Of a DNA stretch of 7,600 bases, positions 1 through 6,359 are shown in pieces. Both the position numbers and the translations under genes were made by a program. Position 1 is the stretch's first letter. Each line of letters opens with the position of its first letter. The DNA comes from Planctomycetales bacterium (lineage in GTDB: Bacteria > Planctomycetota > Planctomycetia > Pirellulales > Thermoguttaceae). Location of the stretch: NCBI GenBank assembly GCA_007127495.1, contig SKZG01000232.1:1-7600 (forward strand), given 5' to 3'. The notes below the pieces were generated by a model that was given only the letters and a program-made list of their open reading frames with translations, had not been told where the DNA came from and ran no database searches.

Positions 1-1008
1 GAAACCTACACAAAATTGATAGAATCCGGCCAGGATCTTTCCGTCGGACAAATGACCGAGGCCATTCGCCGCATTATGAGCGGCGAGGTCCCCGGCGAAC
101 TCATGGCCCGCTTCCTCAGCGCGTTGCACCACAAGGGAGAAACGGTACCGGAAGTGGCCGGCGCGGCGGCTGCCATGCGCGAGTGCATGGTGTGTTTGCG
201 CGGAGGGACCGGGTGCTTCATTGACGTGGTGGGAACCGGCGGAGACGGCTCGGGAACCTTCAACATTTCCACGGCCGGGGCCATTGTGACCGCCGCGTGC
301 GGCGTGCCGGTTGCCAAGCACGGGAATCGCGCCGTCACCAGCCGTAGCGGCTCGTCCGACGTGCTGACGCAACTGGGCGTCAACGTGGAGGCGCCTTTGC
401 CCACGGTCGAGCAGTGCCTGGCGGAGGTGGGTATCTGCTTCTGTTTCGCCCCGCTGTACCATCAGGCGATGAAACACGTGGCCCCCGTGCGCCGGCAGCT
501 ACCGCACCCAACCGTGTTCAACCTCCTGGGTCCCCTGGTGAACCCGGCCTCGGCGCCGTTTCAGCTTCTCGGAGTGGGCAAGGCGGGCTTGCGGCCGCTG
601 CTGGCCGAAGCCATCGAATTGCTGGGCACGCAACGCACCCTCGTCGTTTTCGGCGCCGACGGCTTGGATGAAGTGACGCTGGGCGGTTCGACCGAGGTCA
701 CCGAAGTCGGGCCGGACGGGCTGCGCTACTGGGAATGGACTCCATCCGACTTCGGCCTGCCGCACGTGACGCGCGACCAGCTTCAGGTGCGCGGCCCGGA
801 GGAGAGCGCCGAGCGCATTCGCGCCATCTTGCGGGGCGAAACCGGGCCGGCTCGCGATGTCGTCCTGGCGAACGTCGCCGCCGCGCTGTGGACCGTCGGG
901 CAAGCGGCAACCCTGCCCGAGGGCGTGCGGCACGCGGCGGAAGCGATCGATTCGGGCGCGGCGAGGGCGAAGCTGGAGCACCTTGCGGAGGTGTCATGTC
1001 GCGCATGA
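1..1008 (+). CDS. trpD: Anthranilate phosphoribosyltransferase (TrpD), 5' end probably outside the window
   Basis: TrpD transfers the phosphoribosyl group of PRPP to anthranilate, the second committed step of cytoplasmic tryptophan synthesis. Numbered from the first in-frame start codon (TTG at 16), the PRPP-binding motif GTGGDGSGTFNIST is at 73-86, the anthranilate/PRPP-site motif KHGNRAVTSRSGSSDVL at 101-117, FNLLGPLVNP at 168-177, the metal-binding Asp-Glu pair at D218-E219, and the C-terminal GP-x-RD-x-VLAN block near 277-286. The 330 residues match the usual family length of about 340. The frame stays open from 16 back to base 1 (residues ETYTK), no ribosome binding site precedes the TTG, and relatives start a few residues earlier, so I treat the gene as cut at the left edge. 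One variation: the usual LG-x-RT before FN-x-LGPL reads LPHPT. No other trp gene is visible. It ends in TGA overlapping the transporter gene. Confidence 0.96.
   Translation, partial: ETYTKLIESGQDLSVGQMTEAIRRIMSGEVPGELMARFLSALHHKGETVPEVAGAAAAMRECMVCLRGGTGCFIDVVGTGGDGSGTFNISTAGAIVTAACGVPVAKHGNRAVTSRSGSSDVLTQLGVNVEAPLPTVEQCLAEVGICFCFAPLYHQAMKHVAPVRRQLPHPTVFNLLGPLVNPASAPFQLLGVGKAGLRPLLAEAIELLGTQRTLVVFGADGLDEVTLGGSTEVTEVGPDGLRYWEWTPSDFGLPHVTRDQLQVRGPEESAERIRAILRGETGPARDVVLANVAAALWTVGQAATLPEGVRHAAEAIDSGAARAKLEHLAEVSCRA
987..991 (+). promoter_or_regulatory. Ribosome binding site for the transporter gene
   Basis: GGAGG lies inside the last codons of trpD, 4 bases before ATG 996 and 13 bases before the second in-frame ATG at 1005. 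The first spacing is short but workable and the second is long, so 996 is preferred. Since the site is within the trpD reading frame, ribosomes finishing trpD can re-initiate here. Confidence 0.6.
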
Positions 1009-2204
1009 ACGGCCCCTCGTTGCGGCTGGTGCTCCTGGTTTCCTGTTGTCACGCTTTAGTCCACGTTTACGAGCATTCCTTTGCCAGCGTCGAGCAATTG
1101 GTGGCTCTCGAGTTTGGGGTGAGTACCGGCGTCACCGGTGCGTTGGGCAGCGCCATCCGCCTGCCGTTCGGCCTGTTCGCCCTGGCCGTCGGCTGGCTCG
1201 CCGACCGGTTTGGAGCAAAACAACTGCTGTTGATCTACCTGGCGGGGTGCAGCGGCGCCTGCATGCTGGCTTTCTGGTCGTCCGACCTTGCTCTGATGTT
1301 CGTCGCCATGTTTTCGTTGGGGACTTTTGCGAGTGTGTACCACCCGGCCGGCGCCGGGCTCATTTCGCTGCACACCACCGCATCGAACCGGCCGATGGCG
1401 CTGGGATACCATGGGATATTCGGTTCCGCCGGCGTCGCCGCCGGGCCGTTTTTGGCGGCGATTGTGTTGAGCCTGGGCGTGAGCTGGCGCGGTTTCTTTC
1501 TGTGCCTTACGGTCCCCGGCATTCTATTGGCCATCCTGCTCCATTTCCGGCTGCACCATACTTCGGAAAACCTGAGCCTGGAGGGCATGACGGACCTTGG
1601 CGAGGGGGTTGTTCTTGATCCTGAAGACCGGGCGCATTGGCCCTGTTTTGCCCTGCTGATTTCCTTGGGGAGCATGGCCGGTTTCGTGTACGCGGCCATT
1701 TTGACGTTCTTGCCGAGGTATCTCGACGCCGCCGAGATTCGCTTCCTGGGCCTGCCCCCGGAAAGTGTGCGCAACTACCTTGCCAGCGGCGTGTTGGTGC
1801 TGGGCATCGTAGGGCAATATACCGCGGGGCGCATTGCCCGGCCCCATTCGCTCGAGCGACTCTTGGCGGTGGCCCTGTTTGCCACCGCGCCGTGCGTGCT
1901 GTGGATGGGGTTTGCGCACGGTACCGCACGCCTTGCGGCCGCCGCGCTGTTCGCCCCGCTGTTCTTCATGCACCAGCCGCTTTATAACAGCCTGGTGGCC
2001 AAATACGTGCCGCGCCACCGCCGGAGTTTGTGCTACGGTTTGAGCTTCACGTTGGGCTTTGGCGTGGGGGCTTTCGGCCCCGTGTTCGCCGGACTGGTTG
2101 CCAGCGATGCCGTTACCTACGGTACGCTCGCCGCGGTCCTTGTCCTGGCTGCGACGCTGGCGCTGATCCTGCGCCATTGGAACCGCCCGGACGGGCGGCC
2201 ATAG
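996..2204 (+). CDS. Major facilitator superfamily (MFS) transporter, 12 transmembrane helices
   Basis: A 402-residue inner-membrane secondary transporter. Hydrophobic helices can be placed at about 9-27, 44-68, 76-94, 99-124, 136-161, 165-184, then a polar central loop 185-214, then 216-238, 262-279, 287-306, 310-332, 346-369 and 374-393: the 6+6 MFS plan. The signature loop between helices 2 and 3 is present as GWLADRFGAK (66-75). Other features are YHPAGAGLIS (115-124), GYHGIFGSAGVAAGP (137-151) and a basic loop KYVPRHRR (336-343). The HPA and GxHGxFGSxG stretches recall MFS efflux proteins of the fosmidomycin-resistance (Fsr) type, a tentative comparison from memory. The frame is open back to 735, but that stretch lies in trpD and has no membrane character, so ATG 996 is chosen; ATG 1005 would give an ATGA overlap with the trpD stop. 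Overlap with trpD implies one operon. Substrate and direction are unknown. Confidence 0.9.
   Translation: MSRMNGPSLRLVLLVSCCHALVHVYEHSFASVEQLVALEFGVSTGVTGALGSAIRLPFGLFALAVGWLADRFGAKQLLLIYLAGCSGACMLAFWSSDLALMFVAMFSLGTFASVYHPAGAGLISLHTTASNRPMALGYHGIFGSAGVAAGPFLAAIVLSLGVSWRGFFLCLTVPGILLAILLHFRLHHTSENLSLEGMTDLGEGVVLDPEDRAHWPCFALLISLGSMAGFVYAAILTFLPRYLDAAEIRFLGLPPESVRNYLASGVLVLGIVGQYTAGRIARPHSLERLLAVALFATAPCVLWMGFAHGTARLAAAALFAPLFFMHQPLYNSLVAKYVPRHRRSLCYGLSFTLGFGVGAFGPVFAGLVASDAVTYGTLAAVLVLAATLALILRHWNRPDGRP
2183..2198 (+). terminator. GC-rich hairpin at the 3' end of the transporter gene (weak terminator candidate)
   Basis: CCGCCC (2183-2188) and GGGCGG (2193-2198) form a perfect 6-base stem with a GGAC loop, which can zip to 7 pairs with a 2-base loop. 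It sits in the last codons of the transporter, just before the TAG at 2202-2204. It is followed only by ATTT and then a C-rich run rather than a proper T tract, so it may instead be an mRNA 3'-end stabiliser or simply a by-product of GC-rich coding sequence. Confidence 0.25.
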
Positions 2205-2283
2205 GCATTTCCCGTCCCACTACAAACCACCGCTCTTGAGGTTCCCTTCGGTTCCTGCGAGTCGGCCGTAGAACGTCGTGAAC

Positions 2284-2303
2284 AAGGCTACAAGGTAGGC
2301 CTT
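2284..2303. repeat. Imperfect inverted repeat overlapping a promoter candidate
   Basis: AAGGCTAC (2284-2291), spacer AAG, then GTAGGCCTT (2295-2303): eight pairs with a single bulged G on the right arm. The right arm overlaps the first two bases of the TTGACA hexamer at 2302-2307. This would suit an operator or a small hairpin, but neither role is shown, and there is no T tract for a terminator. Confidence 0.35.
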
Positions 2304-2330
2304 GACAGTAGGCCATGTCGATGCGACACT
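2302..2330 (+). promoter_or_regulatory. Candidate sigma-70-type promoter for the kinase gene
   Basis: A perfect -35 hexamer TTGACA (2302-2307) is followed after 17 bases by GACACT (2325-2330), which matches only three of six -10 consensus positions. It lies about 170 bases before the kinase start, so the transcript would have a long leader containing the tandem repeat. The weak -10 keeps confidence low. Confidence 0.25.
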
Positions 2331-2456
2331 TTGTGAGTGCTTGGGTGTTCGATCTTCGCATTGTGGGCCGCGTGAAGGTCGAAATCCGACTAGTCATCGC
2401 GCAAGGGCGGATCGCCTGTCCGACCTGCCGTCGGGCATCGCGTTGCGTTTTCCCGC

Positions 2457-2484
2457 AGCGAAGCAACCAAAGCGAAGCGACCAA
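2457..2484 (+). repeat. 14-base tandem repeat, two copies, before the kinase ribosome binding site
   Basis: AGCGAAGCAACCAA (2457-2470) is followed directly by AGCGAAGCGACCAA (2471-2484); 13 of 14 bases match. The second copy ends 4 bases before the GGAGG ribosome binding site. The A-rich, structure-poor copies could keep the start region accessible; this role is inferred. Confidence 0.8.
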
Positions 2485-2488
2485 GGGT

Positions 2489-2493
2489 GGAGG
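2489..2493 (+). promoter_or_regulatory. Ribosome binding site of the kinase gene
   Basis: GGAGG lies 5 bases before ATG 2499. An in-frame GTG at 2487-2489 would give a protein four residues longer, but its last base is the first base of this site, so ATG 2499 is the better start. It also puts the first zinc-ribbon cysteine at residue 3, as is common for proteins that begin with such a ribbon. Confidence 0.75.
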
Positions 2494-2498
2494 CGCAC

Positions 2499-5400
2499 AT
2501 GGACTGCCCGAACTGCGGCACCCCAATTGCCGAAACGCCATTGTCTGGCACGGCCCTCTTGCTGTGTCCGAAGTGCGGTAACCGGTGCCCTCGTCCCGGT
2601 GAACTGCCATCGGCCGCTACCGAAGGCCCGGCCACGGCCATTTGGGAGCGGCCGGCGGCCCCGGAAAAGACCGACCCGAACGAGGGGTCGACTGTCCGAT
2701 CGGACGACGCGGCAAGTTTAAGTTCGGCCGAGCCAAAGCCTGCCGATGAACTGCCGCCGACGCTTACTTTCCAGCACCAGCGGGAAGACAAACGGTGCGA
2801 TGCCGAGGCGCAGCAAGAGCGCCGCCTGCCATCCGGCTTGCCGACGCTGCCGAACCACCGTTGGGTACGGGTGTTGGGGCGGGGCGGGATGGGTATGGTT
2901 CTGGAAGCCTTCGACTGCGGACTGGACCGGCTGGTGGCGGTGAAGCTTCCGCTTTCGCGCAGCCGGTCGCGTCGCCGCCGCTTCCTGCGCGAGGCCCGCA
3001 GCGCCGCCCGGCTGCGACACCCCAACATCTGCTCCATCCACGAAGTGGGGGAGGTCGACGGCTGGCCGTACCTCGTGATGGACCTGGTCCGCGGCCGGAC
3101 GCTTCGGGCGTGGGCCGCCGCTGAGCGGCCTCACGCGCGGCGCTGCGCCGAAATCGTCGCTGCCCTCGCCCGCGCGGTCGGCTATGCGCACCAGCACGGC
3201 GTGGTGCATCGCGACCTGAAGCCGAGCAACGTGATGCTCGAGAGCGAGACGGGCGAACCGATGCTCATGGACTTCGGGCTGGCGAAGGCGACTTCTTCGC
3301 AGGACAGCCAGTTGACCCGTTCGGGGCAGATTGTCGGCACGCCGGCCTACATGGCGCCCGAGCAGGCCGCCGGCCACCGCGACCGGATCGGCCCGGCGTC
3401 GGACATCTATTCCCTCGGTGCGATCCTCTACGAGTTGTTAGGGGGCGAGGCACCATTCAATGGGGAAGCGGGCGAAGTGCTCTGGAAAGTGCAAAGCGAA
3501 GAGCCGATTTCGCTTCGCAAACTCGCACCGAAGATCCACCGAGACCTGGAAACGATCTGCCTGAAGGCGATGGCCAAGGCGCCCGGCGACCGCTATGCCT
3601 CGGCGCCCGACTTGGCGGCCGACCTGGACCGTTTCTGTGCCGGCGAGTCGATCCTGGCGCGGCGCGAGGGCGTGGCACACAAGGTGTGGCGAAAGGTTCG
3701 CCGCCACCCGATCGCCGTAGCCCTCACGCTGGTGTTGACGGTGGCGGCGCTCGTATCCGGCTATTCTGCCCTGCGGACTCGGCAGATCGCCGAAATCGAG
3801 CGAAGCATCGACCGAGGTCAGCAGGCCGCCGAATGGACGCCGGCGCGCCTGGCGGATCTGGAAGCGGCCATCGACCGGCTGCGTCTGCTGGCACCCGGCC
3901 GGACCGAGGAATTGCGTGTGCGAATGCATCAGCGGTTCGCCGCCTCCATCGAGGCTTCGATTCAGCAGCCGCGACTGCAAGCCAGCGACGTGACGCACAT
4001 CGAAGCCAATCTAGAACTGCTGGCCGCACGCGACGTCGACCTGGCGGAAACATTACGCGCAAAGCTCGACACGCGGCTGGCTGCCTGGCAGCCGCTGATG
4101 GAAATGCAGTCCCCTTTTGTCGATTGGGAATCGGTTTTTGACCCCGCGCTGGTCGATTCTCAGGATCAGGGCTTGGTTTCCGGGGGCGGCACGGTGCTCA
4201 GTCGCACCGCTTGCCGAGGCAGGGTGCGTCTGGAGGCAGAGTTTCACCAGTCGTGGACCTCCGCCAGCCGCTTGGGACTGCTGCTGGGCGCCGACTCCCG
4301 CACAGGAAAGAAAGACCGGGGCTATGCATTCCTGCTGGAAGTCCCACCGATCGGACGAGATCGGTCTACCAAGGAGACCGCGAACACCTTCGAGTCGGTT
4401 CAGAAACGCCGGGGGGAGGTCAGGGCTGTGATTCTACAAAATGAGGTTCCCTTGCGTGTAGACTACATTCCCGTGCCGCAGGGTCCGCTACGCTTGGTTG
4501 CCAGCCGCGACGGGGATCGGCTCAGCTTTCAGATCAACGATCGTCAGCCCTTGGCGTTTTGGCACGTCTTTCCGGTGATCGATCACGACGACCGGGTATT
4601 TGGTCTCGAGTGGCCGCGGGGCGTGCCGCTGACGCGTCTGCGAGCCAGCGAGCAACCGCTGACGCCCGCTGCCAGCCTGCTGGAACGGGGAGACAGCCTG
4701 TACGCACAGGGCGAATTTTTCGACGCCTTGGCGGAATACCAGAAGCAGGCGATCGAGTCCGGGGCTTCGGAATTCGGACAGGAAGCTCGCGTCAAACAGG
4801 CACTCTGCCTGATCGCCCAGAAGCAACCGGCGGAAGCAAGAATACTGTTGGAGGAAGTAGCCGGCGAATCCGGAACACGATGGCCGCTGGTGGCCCGCTG
4901 CCACCTGTGGGCGATGCATCTGCGGGAAGAGGCTCTCGACGAGGCCTATGCCGTCTTCGAAGGCCTCTCGTGGCAGTACACCCGAGAAGAGCTTCAACTG
5001 CTGATCCCGGTCGAACTCAGCAATCGGCTCCGGCCGCGCGTGGGCGGGGTCAACTGGTTTGTCTACAAGCCCAATCGGCTTCGTGACCTCACGCGCTCTG
5101 ACCGGGTCCAGGAGTTCTTTGGAGCGGCTGGACCAAGTGGAGGTTGGTCCGACCACGACTTGACCCGCCTCTATCTGTGCCGCGCCTACGAGCTAGAGGG
5201 CGACAGGAAACGCGCGCTCGCGTTGGCTGAGACCCTACTCGGCGAGCATCCTTCCCTGACCGAAGACAAGGGCTTTCGGTGGTTCCAGATTTGTGAGACC
5301 TATACGTGGCTCTTGCGTCTGAACGGCGAGAACCATCGCGCCCTGAAAGAGTTGGACCGCCGCTTGTACACTCGGCCCGGCGTCTACCGAGAGCAACACT

Positions 5401-6308
5401 TGCCGCTGCTGGTCGAGCGGGCACGCATCCACGTCGCGTTGGATCAGTGGGAGAAGGCTGACGAAGATCTAGCGGAGTTCTTTCGCCTGCAGCCCCTGGA
5501 GAGCCGCAACTACCAACACCACGCGGCTGCGTGCCTCCTGCGCGGGTTCTCCTACGAGCGCCGTGGCGACTTGGCTGCATCCCGACAGGCTTGGCGCGAG
5601 GGCGCGCCCGGCGAGCATTCCGCCTACGACTGGTCCAGCACCCACACCATGGAAGGCTTCGCGATGGCTTTGGTCTTGGCATCGCTCGCGGAAGAACTCT
5701 CGGCCCAGAGAGTCGATTCGATTATGGAAAGGGCGGCCCGCAGAGCCGGTTGGCAGATCAATCCCTCGCTGGTCAAGGGATTCCTCAATACCTTCATGTC
5801 CGAACTCACGCCGGCGATGATTGCGTCTGTCATGCGGCAGGCCTTCGCACGTCCGCACGGCCGCGCGGTGGCCCGACAGATCGCCTTGCGAGAGTTGCCG
5901 CCGGACGATCTGATTCGCAGTGCTGCGGGAGCGGTTTTCGTCGCTGCGGTGGATCAGATGCTCACCAATACCCGCTTGTCGCCCGAGCAGGAATCTCTGA
6001 TGGTTCGGCTGGCCGATGATCTTTACGCAGCCTACTATTCGGGTAAGCTGAGCCGGCGGGACGTGTTGCCGTTGGCGTTGACGTGGAAGGGCCTGAGCAA
6101 CAGGATGGGCTGGGCCGGCGTTGCCCCATCGCTCGATCCTACCCTGCGCGGGCCTCTCGCTTATCTGTTCGGTCTGCGTTTTTTACACCTGAACCGTCCC
6201 GAGGACGCGGCACAGTTCTTTCAGTCCGCCGTGACAGACGCCCAGCCCGGTTCGCCGCTGGAATCTCTCGCCCGGGCCGAGCTGAATCTCATCGGCAAGA
6301 ACCCATAG
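2499..6308 (+). CDS. Transmembrane Ser/Thr protein kinase with N-terminal zinc ribbon, beta-rich ectodomain and TPR repeats
   Basis: A 1269-residue Hanks-type kinase that should phosphorylate Ser/Thr on unknown targets. In order: zinc ribbon with CPNC (3-6) and CPKC (23-26); a polar linker to about 118; kinase domain about 121-380. Visible kinase elements are the glycine loop LGRGGMGMV (126-134), catalytic K149 in VAVK, helix-C E165, HRDLKPSN (237-244, D239), DFG (258-260), activation-loop T273/S275/T281 and APE (286-288). All key residues are present, so it should be active. Basic KVWRKVRRHP (395-404) precedes one membrane helix (about 404-424), placing the kinase inside and the rest outside the cytoplasm. 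Then come a helical, perhaps coiled-coil part (425-535), a beta-rich domain of unassigned family (about 540-716), TPR-like helix pairs (about 724-1037, clearest at 724-751) and a helical C-terminus with another TPR-like pair near 1221-1248. The layout suits a planctomycete sensor or scaffold kinase; ligand unknown. Confidence 0.93.
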   Translation: MDCPNCGTPIAETPLSGTALLLCPKCGNRCPRPGELPSAATEGPATAIWERPAAPEKTDPNEGSTVRSDDAASLSSAEPKPADELPPTLTFQHQREDKRCDAEAQQERRLPSGLPTLPNHRWVRVLGRGGMGMVLEAFDCGLDRLVAVKLPLSRSRSRRRRFLREARSAARLRHPNICSIHEVGEVDGWPYLVMDLVRGRTLRAWAAAERPHARRCAEIVAALARAVGYAHQHGVVHRDLKPSNVMLESETGEPMLMDFGLAKATSSQDSQLTRSGQIVGTPAYMAPEQAAGHRDRIGPASDIYSLGAILYELLGGEAPFNGEAGEVLWKVQSEEPISLRKLAPKIHRDLETICLKAMAKAPGDRYASAPDLAADLDRFCAGESILARREGVAHKVWRKVRRHPIAVALTLVLTVAALVSGYSALRTRQIAEIERSIDRGQQAAEWTPARLADLEAAIDRLRLLAPGRTEELRVRMHQRFAASIEASIQQPRLQASDVTHIEANLELLAARDVDLAETLRAKLDTRLAAWQPLMEMQSPFVDWESVFDPALVDSQDQGLVSGGGTVLSRTACRGRVRLEAEFHQSWTSASRLGLLLGADSRTGKKDRGYAFLLEVPPIGRDRSTKETANTFESVQKRRGEVRAVILQNEVPLRVDYIPVPQGPLRLVASRDGDRLSFQINDRQPLAFWHVFPVIDHDDRVFGLEWPRGVPLTRLRASEQPLTPAASLLERGDSLYAQGEFFDALAEYQKQAIESGASEFGQEARVKQALCLIAQKQPAEARILLEEVAGESGTRWPLVARCHLWAMHLREEALDEAYAVFEGLSWQYTREELQLLIPVELSNRLRPRVGGVNWFVYKPNRLRDLTRSDRVQEFFGAAGPSGGWSDHDLTRLYLCRAYELEGDRKRALALAETLLGEHPSLTEDKGFRWFQICETYTWLLRLNGENHRALKELDRRLYTRPGVYREQHLPLLVERARIHVALDQWEKADEDLAEFFRLQPLESRNYQHHAAACLLRGFSYERRGDLAASRQAWREGAPGEHSAYDWSSTHTMEGFAMALVLASLAEELSAQRVDSIMERAARRAGWQINPSLVKGFLNTFMSELTPAMIASVMRQAFARPHGRAVARQIALRELPPDDLIRSAAGAVFVAAVDQMLTNTRLSPEQESLMVRLADDLYAAYYSGKLSRRDVLPLALTWKGLSNRMGWAGVAPSLDPTLRGPLAYLFGLRFLHLNRPEDAAQFFQSAVTDAQPGSPLESLARAELNLIGKNP

Positions 6309-6359
6309 GGGACGCATCGGGGGCGCCCGTCAGCAAACGGCGTAGATAAACAATCCGGC

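Larger units (their letters stand above)
2205..2498. other. Intergenic region upstream of the kinase gene
   Basis: There are 294 bases between the transporter stop and the kinase start. The length, the terminator-like hairpin before it and the promoter candidate inside it suggest that the kinase is a separate transcription unit. It holds two direct GGTTCC copies ten bases apart (2240-2245 and 2250-2255), an imperfect inverted repeat (2284-2303), a TTGACA hexamer (2302-2307), a small open frame starting at 2315 of doubtful status, and a 14-base tandem repeat (2457-2484) directly before the ribosome binding site. I see no tRNA, riboswitch or mobile-element terminus in it. Confidence 0.7.

Noticed and set aside
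735..995. Upstream extension of the transporter frame to give a 489-residue protein
   Set aside because: The extra part lies in trpD, is Arg/Ala/Gly-rich and has no membrane or signal character; ATG 996 with GGAGG fits the MFS N-terminus.
1524..2177. 217-codon antisense frame across the transporter
   Set aside because: Gln/Arg-rich translation without domains, opposite a clear 12-helix protein; a GC-driven shadow.
2331..2380. T-arm-like GTGTTCGATC suggesting a tRNA
   Set aside because: No matching T stem, anticodon stem or acceptor stem can be paired around it.
2390..3377. Long antisense frames across the kinase start and catalytic domain
   Set aside because: Composition is Arg/Ser/Gly-rich and no motif is seen, while the plus strand has every kinase motif.
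4488..5682. Antisense frames of about 200 codons across the TPR region
   Set aside because: They mirror the coding strand's third-position GC bias; no start signal, no recognisable domain.
6309..6359. Possible bidirectional terminator between the convergent genes
   Set aside because: GCCCGT/ACGGC (6325-6341) pairs only with a bulge, and neither strand has a following T tract; GGGCGCCC at 6321-6328 is just an 8-base palindrome.
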